Assembly: GCA_029298735.1 (NCBI GenBank)
Contig: JANSLP010000477.1
Coordinates: 1-19,126 of the forward strand
From: Ophiostoma sp. CBS 140.51
Lineage: Eukaryota > Ascomycota > Sordariomycetes > Ophiostomatales > Ophiostomataceae
Direction of reading: 5' to 3'
Length of the DNA: 19,126 bases
How positions within the stretch are numbered: the first letter of the stretch is position 1; every line of letters starts with the position of its first letter. Shown one piece after another: positions 1 to 9,469 of the stretch. The translations under genes and the position numbers were made by a program. The notes under the pieces were generated by a model. The model was not told the origin of the DNA. It ran no database searches and worked only from the letters and a program-made list of their open reading frames with translations.

Positions 1-856
1 AAAAACAAAGAAAAATAAAAAAAACAAAAGAAAACAAAAATGTAGAAGGGAGAAATCGAAAATGTGATAAAAAACACACAAAAAAAAAACACATATGGAA
101 ATGAAAATCATTTATTATATAAAACAAACTCGTGACAACCCGAGTCCAATTGTGTTTCTTCTCGATCCACCCATACCTACAATACAGATAGACCAGTTAA
201 GAGGTAGACAGTACCGACAAGGTGGGTAGTCATTTGTCTTGACTGAGGTGATCCAAACAACAATATCATATACGCAAGTTGAATAATGCAAAATAGAACA
301 GGGAAAATAGAAAAATAGAACAATGGATTTGAGAGATCTGACGGCAACTAAATTCTTGTTCTTAATTAAACTAGAAGACATTGTTGTTGTCGAAATCATT
401 GCGGTCGTTTTGATCTCGATATATGAATATTATATCGCTCTAGTTGCATATACTGCCCGACAGCGATATATTACTAAGCTTAGCAGGTGCAGACATGAAT
501 ACCCACATATAGACCAATCAGAGGGCAGCAATTTGATCTGGCCAGGGCCCGAAAAGCAAAGCTAGTTTCCCGGCCCATTCCACACAACCGCACCCCAATG
601 GGAAAAACGAGAGAAGAGGCTCACGATTGCGAGTAGCTGGTAGATTTCGATTTCGATTATCCACGACCGCGAGCGCACACCGAAGCACCACCAGGTATCA
701 CCTGTGTCCCCCATCCGACGAACGATTTACGATCCAATTGATCTCAGTGTCGAATTGAATTGCGACCAATTGCTCGGCCCAGCATCTCTCTCCGCTTGAG
801 CCTTTTACCGACTTCGACACCGACGATACCCCCTCACTCTTCTCTATCTACACACA
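1..856. other. Gene-free upstream region of nuo24
   Basis: No convincing gene is visible. The first 100 bases are almost pure A with scattered C and G (low-complexity poly-A-like DNA), and the region to about 480 is AT-rich. The short open frames here (for example 115-399 on the minus strand and 323-565 on the plus strand) have low-complexity translations with no family resemblance and codon choice unlike the neighbouring genes. From about 580 the composition becomes C-rich and pyrimidine-rich, as expected for the promoter and leader of nuo24, which starts at 857. Four CCAAT boxes are described separately. Confidence 0.6.
514..770 (+). promoter_or_regulatory. Cluster of four CCAAT boxes upstream of nuo24
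   Basis: CCAAT occurs at 514-518 (within ACCAATCAGAG, close to the preferred CCAATCA/G form), 595-599, 734-738 and 766-770, all in the nuo24 orientation and within 345 bp of its start codon. The fungal HAP/CCAAT-binding complex is known to act on respiratory and iron-sulfur protein genes, and nuo24 encodes an iron-sulfur respiratory subunit. The motif positions are seen directly. Occupancy by the complex is an inference, since a 5-bp motif is common by chance. Confidence 0.3.
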
Positions 857-1975
857 ATGGCCGGCAAGCGTCTCTCTGCGACTGCCCTGCGGCTAGCCGT
901 CCGCTCCGCATGCGGCACCGTCGCCCCCCGCCAGGCTCTCGTTGCCGCCGCGAAGCCCATGCAGATCCGTGCCCTCTCCGCCTCCGCTCGGAGGGCCAGT
1001 GATAACCTCATGGTGGTAAGTTTTGGTCCTCGCTGCGCTCGCAGTTCTTTTTGTTTCCTCGCTGCGCTCACAACCAGCTCGCTTTGCTCACTGACTGACG
1101 CTTGCAGCACCGCCACACCCCCGACAACAACCCCGACCTGCCGTTCAAGTTCTCGGCCGAAAACGAAAAGGTCATTGCAGAGATCCTCAAGCGCTACCCG
1201 CCCCAGTACAAGAAGGCTGCTGTCATGCCGCTGCTCGATGTCGGCCAACGGCAGCACGGCTTCACGAGCATCAGCGTCATGAACGAGGTGGCGTGTCTGC
1301 TGGAGATGCCGCCCATGCGCGTGTACGAGGTGGCGTCGTTTTACACAATGTACAACCGGACGCCGGTGGGCAAGTTTTTCGTCCAGGCATGCACGACGGT
1401 AAGTCTGCCCGGACTTCGTGGCGAGCGAAGCGAGACAAGGAGGAGGAGGAGAGAAATCGAGTGAGCGAGCGGAGCGAGCGAGTGAGGTTTAAACAGAAGA
1501 CCGACTCGAGCGAAGCGACGAGAGAAGAAAGAAAGAGAAGGAGGAGACGGCGAGTGAGCGAAGCGAGCGAGGACATGAAAATAACACTGGCTAACATTGT
1601 GGACGACAGACCCCTTGCCAGCTTGGCGGCTGTGGCAGTGACGTTGTGGTCAAGGCGATCACGGAGCACCTGGGCATTACGGCGGGCCACACGACGGCCG
1701 ACGGCCTGTTTACGTTCATTGAGGTGGAGTGCCTGGGCGCGTGCGTCAACGCGCCGATGATCCAGATCAACGACGACTACTACGAGGACCTGACCCCCGA
1801 GACGGTCAAGGCACTGCTGGACGGCCTGAAGGCGTCGGCGCAGGACACGACGGGCAAGACCCCCATCCCCAAGGCGGGCCCCCTGACGGGCCGCGACACC
1901 TGCGAGAACAGCGCGGGCCTGACGTCGCTGACAAGCACGCCGTGGGGCACTGAGACGACGCGGAGTGACCTGTAG
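857..1975 (+). CDS. nuo24: NADH:ubiquinone oxidoreductase 24 kDa subunit (NDUFV2/NuoE family)
   Basis: This peripheral-arm subunit of mitochondrial complex I holds the [2Fe-2S] cluster N1a next to the flavin-containing 51 kDa subunit. Exons are 857-1015, 1108-1398 and 1610-1975. Both introns are phase 0 with GTAAGT donors, CAG acceptors and branch sites CTGAC and GCTAAC. They give a 271-residue protein, close to the usual size of fungal homologues. Residues 1 to about 48 are rich in Arg, Ala and Ser without acids, as in a matrix-targeting presequence. The thioredoxin-like domain follows. The four cluster ligands are visible as C148-x4-C153 (the pair is split by intron 2) and C191-x3-C195 in VECLGAC. 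The ATG lies in CACAATGGC, a good fungal start context. It converges on the kelch gene. Its introns carry unusual complementary repeats, listed separately. Identity is secure. Confidence 0.97.
1028..1091 (+). repeat. Three copies of a CTCGCTGCGCTCGC-type repeat in nuo24 intron 1
   Basis: Intron 1 (1016-1107, 92 nt) contains CCTCGCTGCGCTCGC at 1028-1042, CCTCGCTGCGCTCAC at 1057-1071 and GCTCGCTTTGCTCAC at 1077-1091, spaced by short T-rich stretches. They fill most of the intron between the donor and the CTGAC branch site. The same motif occurs in the opposite orientation in intron 2. I saw no copies elsewhere in this window. Confidence 0.85.
1421..1572 (+). repeat. Reverse-orientation GCGAGCGAAGCGAG repeats in nuo24 intron 2
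   Basis: Intron 2 (1399-1609, 211 nt, the longest intron found here) contains GCGAGCGAAGCGAG at 1421-1434, an expanded GAGCGAGCGGAGCGAGCGAG block at about 1463-1482, CGAGCGAAGCGACGAG at 1507-1522 and GAGTGAGCGAAGCGAGCGAG at about 1552-1571. The intervening sequence is purine-rich (GGA and GAAA runs). The copies match the reverse complement of the intron 1 repeats with few mismatches (13 of 14 for the best pair). The intron is otherwise normal: GTAAGT donor, GCTAAC branch site and ACAG acceptor. Confidence 0.85.
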
Positions 1976-2204
1976 GGGGTGTGGCGGTGAAGAAAAGATG
2001 TTTGCTTGTTTACTATGCTACATTGAAGGCAGCTTATTTAAGATTTCAAGTCGAGGACAGAGCAGAGGTAGAGCTGTCTTGTATATAACCAAATGTTAAA
2101 AAATCATGTTTTTCATATCTTTCCAGAGTATCAACGTAGAACGTACATTTGCATTTTGTAAATCAAATTATATCAAAAACATACATCGCTACCACATAAT
2201 CTGC

Positions 2205-4175
2205 TTACTCCCGGGTATCCGCACCCAGACGGAAAATCCAGGCATCGCCCAGACGCTGGTTCTTCTCATTCAGACCGCCAAAGATGACAATGCCGTTCTC
2301 CTCCAGCTCACCAATCCGCGAGCTTGCAATCCAGCCACGCGCCTCAGGGCCAAATTCGGGGCCCTCACTAGCGGTATCCTGCTCATCGTCGTAGGGCGCC
2401 GTCACTACAGGCGACCAGCGGCCCTCACCAGAACCCGAAGCGCCGCCAAACAACCGGCGGGGCAGCACATTGCGGATCGTGTTGGACACGCTCGCAGCGC
2501 TAAAGTTGTCCGAGGGCACCTGGAAGGCCCAGACGTCCCGCCAGAACGTACCGGCGGCCTCGTGGCCTGTGCCGCTCGGTGTACGCTCGCCCAGAGCAAG
2601 AATCAGGTACTCCCAGCCGCCACCGGCCGAAATGGCCTCGAGACTCGAGACGGAACGGTTACCCGGCCAGGCAGCGCCCGACACAAGAGGAGCGGCGTCG
2701 TCGCCACGGCCCGCCGTAGCATTTTCAGCCGCAGTCGAGTCGGCAGCAATGGCTTCAGTAGTGGCCACAACAGGGCTCGTCTCGGCCACAATGCTCTGCC
2801 ACGCGCCCTTGGCCACCAGTGTCACATCCGACTCGTCGACGCTCGTGTCGACGAGCGAGCTCTGCTCGAGCTGCAGGAAATCAAGACGCCCACCCTCTTC
2901 GGACGAGCCGTTGAAACCGCCGAAACGATACAGCCGATTGCGGCTGATGCAAATGGACGTGCCACCGCGGGGCAGACCGGGCGCTGAGGGAAGCTCTGAC
3001 CAGACACGTGTGTGCACATCAAAGGCCCACAGGTCATTGGCGCGGCCGCCGCTCGCCAAGCAGCCGCCGTGGATAATAAACGTGCCGTAGCCGTCGCTGT
3101 CGGCATCGCGAGCACGGGCGGCAATGTTGCCCACAATGGGCCGCTGCGGGGTGCCAACCTCGGCCATGTCACCCTCAGCCCACTCCTTCCAGCTGCTGAC
3201 ACGGCCGCGCTTGCCAAAGGATGACGACAACGAATCATCAGTGCTGGCGGGCAGGTCCGAGGCAGTGGCGGCGTGGTAGCTGCGGGCCTCGGGGAAGACG
3301 GGGCGGTTGACGGATGAGGCAGGCGCAGCCGTCGTGGCGACTGTGGCAGCATTGCCCGTCTCGGGCACGGCCTGAATGGGCACCGGGGCCGTGGGAGCGA
3401 GAGGGTCCAGGAAGCTCCAGGTGTGCGTCTTGGTGTCAAACACCCAGACACGGCCGCGTTCCTCGAGGGGCGTCATGGCGGCGCCGCCACGGCCGCCGTA
3501 CATGAAAATGCGGTTGCCAATGACGGCCGTGGCGTGGCCGACACGCGGCGCGGGCACATCGTCCAGAGGCGGGCCCTGAGAAAGCGAGATCTCGTCAACG
3601 GCGCCCGTCGAGTTCTCCTTGCCCTTGCCCTTGTTGTCCTTGGCCGACTCGAGGCTAATTTCTTCTGTGGCCTCCTCATTGTCACCACTGGCGGCCGCCT
3701 CACCGCTGACTGTGCTGTCGGGCGTCACCGTCTGCGGTTCAACAATGGCCACAGGGTCTGACTCGGGCGGCGGCTCCGAGATTGTCAACTTGGGCGCTTC
3801 AGGCACAGCAGGCTTTTTGGCCGGTGCCGCCTTGATGGCATAGTAGTCGGCCGAGGCGCTGCCCGTCGGCAGGATCAGCGCGTGCATGCTGTTGTCGACG
3901 GGCTTGCGCGCATCGGCGTCCTCGCCACCAAAGACGTAGGCTGTGCTGCCGACGACATTGATCGAGTGCGACGAACGGGGCAGCGACGGAATGGCCACAC
4001 GCTGCCAAGTGCCCTTTAAAGCGTTTTCGGGCGCCAATGAAGCGGCCTTGTTTTTGTTGGACGACGAAAAGACATTGCCAAAGGTCGTCTTGGTCGGCGA
4101 CAGGGTTTCGATCGTCTCGGGGAGCGACTGGAAGAGGTCTGTCGTGCGGCGTTTGAGCTGTTGAAAGTGCTCCAT
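2205..4175 (-). CDS. Kelch-repeat beta-propeller protein
   Basis: A single uninterrupted exon encodes 656 residues with ATG in CAAAATGG context. Kelch-type strands recur: VGSTAYVFGG near 75-84, a full blade at about 211-256 (RVGHATAVIGNRIFMYGG then VWVFDTKTHTW), RSYHAAT near 298, IIHGG with NDLWAFDVHTRVW from about 365, LYRFGGFNGS, then RDVWAFQV, and a last VIFGG with DAWIFRLG at the C-terminus. This makes about six blades, enough for one propeller. Between the first and second blades lies an acidic, Pro/Ala/Glu/Ser-rich linker (about 118-205) with a KGKGKE patch, probably disordered. There is no signal peptide, F-box, BTB domain or membrane segment, so a cytosolic or nuclear scaffold is likely. 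Kelch propellers bind protein partners, and the partner here cannot be told. Codons are strongly GC-ending, like its neighbours. Confidence 0.9.
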   Translation of the reverse strand: MEHFQQLKRRTTDLFQSLPETIETLSPTKTTFGNVFSSSNKNKAASLAPENALKGTWQRVAIPSLPRSSHSINVVGSTAYVFGGEDADARKPVDNSMHALILPTGSASADYYAIKAAPAKKPAVPEAPKLTISEPPPESDPVAIVEPQTVTPDSTVSGEAAASGDNEEATEEISLESAKDNKGKGKENSTGAVDEISLSQGPPLDDVPAPRVGHATAVIGNRIFMYGGRGGAAMTPLEERGRVWVFDTKTHTWSFLDPLAPTAPVPIQAVPETGNAATVATTAAPASSVNRPVFPEARSYHAATASDLPASTDDSLSSSFGKRGRVSSWKEWAEGDMAEVGTPQRPIVGNIAARARDADSDGYGTFIIHGGCLASGGRANDLWAFDVHTRVWSELPSAPGLPRGGTSICISRNRLYRFGGFNGSSEEGGRLDFLQLEQSSLVDTSVDESDVTLVAKGAWQSIVAETSPVVATTEAIAADSTAAENATAGRGDDAAPLVSGAAWPGNRSVSSLEAISAGGGWEYLILALGERTPSGTGHEAAGTFWRDVWAFQVPSDNFSAASVSNTIRNVLPRRLFGGASGSGEGRWSPVVTAPYDDEQDTASEGPEFGPEARGWIASSRIGELEENGIVIFGGLNEKNQRLGDAWIFRLGADTRE

Positions 4176-5452
4176 TTTGAGGTGTGTGCAGGAGAATGAG
4201 GAGAGAATGCAAGATGAGGTTGTAGTGGAGATGTTGAAGTTGGAGAAAGAGAGATGTAGAGGTTGACGTAAAGATGAAAGAACGAGGGAATAAAGGGAAA
4301 GAACAAAACGAGGCGTGGTTGCAGAGAAGTGGCTTATACTTGTCAGATACGAGGATCGGCTGCTTGGCTGGTATGACGACGGTTTTTGGGTTTCTTGAGG
4401 AAACTGCTACTCTGTTATACGAAGGATGCACCTGCCTGCAAGCTCACTGCAAGCTCACTGGTTCGACTGGTTGCTGTGCACAAAGAGAAGGCGCAGACGG
4501 TCGAGATGGTGCAGAAGCACACAGCAAAAGTACAAAGGTACAGAGCTCCTGCCCTGTTGTGACGTAAGACTGGGGCGGATCGCCTCGCGGGGCAGGAACA
4601 CGTTTTTGGCGTTTCAAGGTACCCGAAAGACGTGCCTATTTGCTGATGTGTCTCCAGAGTTTTCCCTACAATTAGCGCTTGTTGAGCCCTATGCAATTGC
4701 GGCTTTGGCGTGCAAGTAACGAATTAAAGTTCCGTTGACACTACATTCTTCAACGGTCAAAATGCACGATTCGAGCTGCACGAGGGAATTTTCGAATACG
4801 ATGCACTGTTGCTTCCTCGTTGGGACGAATGGTTGTTGAGGGAAAGAACGAAGGAGCAATTCTAGGCCGCTCTTGTCAAAAAAAGTGGAAATATTAGAGA
4901 CAAAAAAATGAGCCCATATGGAAAGAAAGATCCCGAGTTCAAAACTCAACTTTGCGGAGGAAAGAGCGCTACAACTTGACTCAGGGCAGCAACCTCTTCG
5001 GACAGGGGCCGCCCCAACGGGGCAGGAGCTAGCGGAAGCTCAGCCCTTTTTGCAACGACGACAGCACCGCGCCGCAAGACGGACGTCTCCTTTCACGAAA
5101 TGCCAAGCCTCGCTCTAACGGCATTTCTTCTTCGTCCCAATCGTCCCCATTGTCCCCTGTTCCCAACAAATACAGGCACGTTTTTCTTTCTTTCGAAAGT
5201 TCGAGTCACATCCAACGTCGATCTGCACTTGCTACCTTGACGCGCCGATTGATAAGAGATCACAAGACTGGCAGAAGAGTAACATATGTCAAATCTAGAT
5301 CGAAGCTTGACCGTCTCGAGGCAATTCGGTGTTTTCTTTCGTTGTTCAAAGTATTGGAAACTTGCTTATATTATCCACAACCGGGTATCATTCAACTAAC
5401 TAAAAAGGAAAAAAAAACAGGACGAAGAACTATCATGACGCAGACACGAAAG
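4176..5452. other. Gene-free region between the kelch gene and the 5453-7723 gene
   Basis: This holds the promoter and leader of the kelch gene (its leader reads pyrimidine-rich on the minus strand just above 4175) and the 3' flank of the minus-strand gene ending at 5453. Small open frames (for example 4426-4719, 4918-5118 and 5150-5647 on plus) lack the GC-ending codon choice of real genes here and show no family resemblance. Small structures seen are a tandem 11-bp duplication at 4438-4459 and a GCCCC-AAC-GGGGC hairpin near 5011-5023. No RNA gene was recognised. Confidence 0.55.
4438..4459. repeat. Tandem duplication of GCAAGCTCACT
   Basis: Two perfect, abutting copies of GCAAGCTCACT lie at 4438-4448 and 4449-4459, about 260 bp upstream of the kelch start codon. 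It is probably a simple slippage duplication. No function is implied. Confidence 0.85.
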
Positions 5453-7723
5453 TTACATATACACTCTCCCAACTTGGATGGGCCCAACCGGCCGGGCATT
5501 CCCAACCGTCGACAGCGCCAAGCGGCCAATGTCGTCGTTGGGCTGCACGTCGCCAAAGAAGAGCCGCGTGAAGCGGTTGTGGCGTGCCCATTCGCTGGCC
5601 GTCCACGTGGAAGAACCGACAACGCCTTCCGTCTGGTGGTGCAATAAGGACAGCGTCACAGACTCAAGCACGTCCGGCACAATCGTCAACAGACGCAGCA
5701 CGGCACCTACGAGCGCCATGATGAACATGACAAACGACGACGTGATGAGCACGCCCAACCAGGGACGGCTACAAAGCACAACCTGCTGATCGATGGCATT
5801 CACACCCTCGCGCTGCTGGTAGGCCGAGGTCACATTGATGGGCATGGTGGCCAGGTTTTCTTGAGCGGCCGTGGTGTTGAGCGGGCCCGTCATGGTGTTT
5901 GCGTCGAGCGAGCCGATATACAAGATCGGATTAAGAAGCTGGGCTAGACGGGTCTGAAAGACGTCGACACCGACTTGGTACGTGGGCGTGTCGTCGGGGC
6001 TTTCGTTGCCGATACCAACCGCACCATAGGGGTGGGCCATGTAGGCCACGACGGGCTGCACGTTGCCACTGAGTTGCGCATTGGGGAACATGGTGGTCAG
6101 CAGCTTGATGACGGAGCTGGGGTCGCCAATGAATCCGAAATCAAAGACGGTCCAGTTGCTGTGGGGCATGGCCGGGTCGACAGAGCGGCGGACATGCGTC
6201 GCTGTGCAGCTGCTGCTACCGGAACTGCCCGTTTCACTGCCAGTGCACGTGAAGTTGGTGTCGACGTGGCTGGTGTAGACGTCGCACTCGGCATGGGTGT
6301 AGTCCTGGAACTGCGAGAAGGACTCCCAGATGAGCTTGCGCGCCGGTCGGGGCGTGTTGGGATCAATTGTCGGGTAGGTCGAGACATTGCACGGCATCGA
6401 GAACGCCAGCTGGTACTGTGTGCCGCCCTGGGCAGATGCCCACGTGCAATCATATCCGTTGCCCACCGCTGGCGGCGTGTTGTTGCCGACCGCTGTATAG
6501 TTGGTAAACGCCGTCTGGCTCGTCTTGCCAAACACGGGGCACGACAGCGACAAGTACGACCCACTGAGCGTGAAGCTCGTGTTGCCCTCCGAGGAAATCA
6601 AAGTGACGGGCGCGCCGACCAGTGACGAGTACGTCAAGTTGGTGGTCTCGGGCACATCAAACCACCCGTTGACGCTGCTGTTGCCCGCTGCCGTGTATGC
6701 CGCCTCGATCCGCTCAATGGTCGGGAACCGCAGGTTGCCCCACAGATCCTGGTTGCGGCTGCTCAGAAAGCTGGCACCCATCATGGCTGCAATAACGGGG
6801 TTGGCCACCGATGTGAGCGCGACATTATAGTTGGCGCCGTTGCCATAGGCGAACTTTTGGAATAGGTTGACGGCGATGATGCTCGAGTCGGTCTGATTGA
6901 GAACCGAGCCAATGGAAATAACACGCAGGGACGCCTGGCCGCCGAGTGGCGACAGAGCCCAAAGCATCAGCAGCAAGATGCCGAGCGGGTTGTATGCGTG
7001 CATGCGGATCTGCGTCGAGATGGCGCGGTACATGGACTGGCTGCCCAACAGCTGCTCAAGCATGCCAATTGTGGCACCGCGGCCGGTTTGCAGACTGTAT
7101 GTCACGACGCCCTTGAGGCAGCTGCCCACGACGGCCGCAAAGAGTACGGGGAAGATTGTGGGGGCCTACAGGTGTTAGAGAGGAGCTCTATCAAGTTTGT
7201 AGAGGGGCGCGAAACCTACATATTGGGACACGGAGTAGAGATGACGGCCGGCCGAGTTGGGGTCGACAGCCAAGCTGCCGTCGTGCTTGTACACGAGGAT
7301 ACCGTAAATGGCAAACAATAGAGATAGCGTGGCAATGACAATCTCGGCAATCAAGGAGATGACACGCCGGTGCCACTCAGGGCCGAGTTCTTTTGGTTCT
7401 GGCCACGATCCCGTCTGGCGGCCGTGGATACCTTGACCGGGACCGCCGTGGTTGGGATCAAATGCTGGCTGGGCATAAAACGGAGGTGCTGGTGAGAGAA
7501 GGGACGCTGTGGCTGACGACGGCTCTGTCTTTGTATCTCGGTCCTTGGCGTCCGACATCTCGGACGTGTAGACCTCATAGTCGCTCTTGTTCTGTGATGG
7601 TGTGTACTGTAGCGGTGTGTCGTTTGAGGGCGTGTACTGTGAAGGCGTGTCTTGGGACATTTGCTCAGCCAGCGGCACCATCTGGTAGTCCGGCTGGACG
7701 TGCAGAGTCGGGTGGTCGTGCAT
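5453..7723 (-). CDS. Fungal multi-pass membrane protein with large glycosylated ectodomain, function unknown
   Basis: Two exons, 7723-7220 and 7165-5453, are joined over a 54-nt phase 0 intron (donor GTAGGT, branch site CTAAC, acceptor TGTAG) and give 738 residues. The ATG reads ACGATGCAC on the minus strand. Residues 1 to about 120 are polar and contain QYTPS twice (29-33 and 39-43). Three hydrophobic segments follow: near 125-148, near 168-190 and near 225-245 (around NPLGILLLMLWALSPLGGQ). Between the last two is a conserved-looking stretch, GMLEQLLGSQS. The stretch from about 250 to 635 has many N-glycosylation sequons (NQT, NYT, NVS, NFT, NWT, NTT) and several cysteines, indicating an extracytoplasmic domain. 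A fourth segment (about 637-661, LGVLITSSFVMFIMALVGAV) precedes a cytosolic tail ending GRVYM. The layout matches a family of uncharacterised fungal membrane proteins in Pezizomycotina. I cannot give a named domain or function. Confidence 0.87.
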
Positions 7724-9469
7724 CGTGAGTGTGGGATGTGGTCACGAGGCACAGTCGGCAAGGAGTGTAAACGACAGAAGAGAAGACAACAAAACGAGAG
7801 ACAGAGATAAAGAAACAAATCAATAAAAGGATGCAATATCCTGTTCGCCACGACACACGCCGGTCAAAAACAGAACATCGAGAAGAAAAGAAGAATTAGA
7901 GGATGAATTATATTTCAACCATCGCCACTACGAGAAAAGACGAACCACCTTCACACGCGGAGAAAGACGTGAAAAAAGACCCAAAGAAGGATGACCCGCT
8001 CGGCGTCTACGGAGAACCCAGGTGGCAGGTGCTAGGGATCGGATGCCCACGTCGTACCCAAGATTAAGGACGGTGGAGGCTGGAGGAGGATAAAAAAACA
8101 GAGACGATGGGGTGGTATTGAGGTAGGAATTGAGGAGGCAAAACCAGAAACAGAAACACAGACAAAAAAGCAAGCCAGCTCCTCCACAAGCTGTGATGTC
8201 CCATCCCTGAGCGTTTGTTGATCGGAGCGGATTCATCGTATGTGCAACATGGAATGGCAGGATGGGCCGGCCAGAGGTTCGCCTATGCACGAGATGCAGG
8301 TGTGGTCTGTATGCAGTGGTGAGTGGGTTGAAAGGTGACCCAGTAAGGCTGAAACGGCGGCAATGTCATTTTAGTCGTCTTGGCTGTGCTGTCGTGCCCC
8401 TATTTTGGGTGAAAATACTCCGTACAGAAGGGCAGTTCTCTTCACGAATGCCTGTGAGGCCAACGCGGTCAAAATCCGCGTATCGTAGGAAATAAGTCCG
8501 GCCATCCTTTGTGGCGATGGACACCTGAAAATCAAGCTTGTCTGCTTTATTTTTCTTCATCATCCTCCCAAAAGGAAGGCCTGGACGATCCTAGATCGAG
8601 GACGTTTGTCTGAATTCGACATAAACTCCGAGGACCAACACTCAACCAACCTGCGACCACCCTGGGACAGAGAAAAATGCAGCAAACAGGGAGCGTGTTA
8701 GTGTGGAGTGTGCTTCCTTCGCGCTCCCCCTTGTCGCGTCAAACACAAATGAAAATTAGAGGCACAACAGTCGAATGAAGACTTTCCAGCGCTGGGTGGC
8801 TGTGCTGGCAGCGGAAGGATTTGGCGGTTTCGGAGTTCGCTGTGACACTTCCTGATCCACTCTGATCCAGCAAAAAACCCCAGCGCACGATCCAGGCCGT
8901 GAAGGAATTGAGAGAAGCCTCCGCGGAGCCCACAGGGCCAAGTCCACCGAGCCCACAGAGTCCACTGATTCTACAATGAAAGAACATGTCTGTGTGGAAA
9001 TAGGATCATTCTGTGTCGACGAAAAAGAGCGGCAGGACGCTCGTAAATCTCGTTCATCAATTGCGTGGTTGATTCGCGAATCGATTTACGATATACAAAC
9101 GGAGTAATGAACCGTATGAAAGAAGGAGCGTCGAGTATTATCAAAGGAACGATGATCATAAACGACAGGGAGAATATCCGATGTATATCGAAGATGAATA
9201 TGGAGTAAATAATGAAACCAAAGGGAGATCCAGTTATGATACATGAATGGGGACAAAATGCTTCTGATATTTTGAACAGACAACGAACGCTCACTGCTTG
9301 ATAATCAATTTTATGCTTTTTGGAGGAGAAAACCAAAAAACCAAAAAAACACACAAAAAGGATCGAACAACACCAAAACATGCAAGCCAAAAGAAGTTCC
9401 AAAATTCGAAAAAGGATCCAACAATCCTTAAGGAAGAAAACGAAAACGACGAAAAAAGCTTGATTTTTT
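7724..9469. other. Gene-free region, 1.7 kb
   Basis: This is the upstream region of the gene starting at 7723 (both flanking genes are on the minus strand) and the 3' flank of the gene ending at 9470. The first part is AT-rich on both sides of 7800 and purine-rich near 8080-8180. A stretch at about 8923-8965 repeats GAGCCCACAG and AGTCCAC twice each. From about 9000 to 9470 the DNA is distinctly AT-rich with A-runs. Open frames here (7928-8290, 8366-8563 and 8971-9402, all minus) have no recognisable domain and lack the GC-ending codon choice of the neighbours. No tRNA or 5S rRNA gene was recognised. Confidence 0.55.

Noticed and set aside
2106..2987. A 293-codon plus-strand open frame over the 3' part of the kelch gene
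   Set aside because: It is a shadow of the kelch coding sequence, with a biased Arg/Ala/Gly translation and no recognisable motif.
4455..4475. GGTTCGACTGG resembling a tRNA B box
   Set aside because: No five-base T stem and no cloverleaf can be drawn around it.
8366..8563. A 65-codon minus-strand open frame with a protein-like stretch (TKDGRTYFLRYADFDRVGL)
   Set aside because: It is short, with no supporting introns, no homologue I recognise and no GC-ending codon bias. Left unannotated, though it could be revisited with transcript data.
8971..9402. A 143-codon hydrophobic minus-strand open frame
   Set aside because: It lies in AT-rich DNA that yields Phe/Ile-rich translations by chance. 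It has no family resemblance and codon use unlike the genes here; it is more likely 3' flank of the neighbouring gene.
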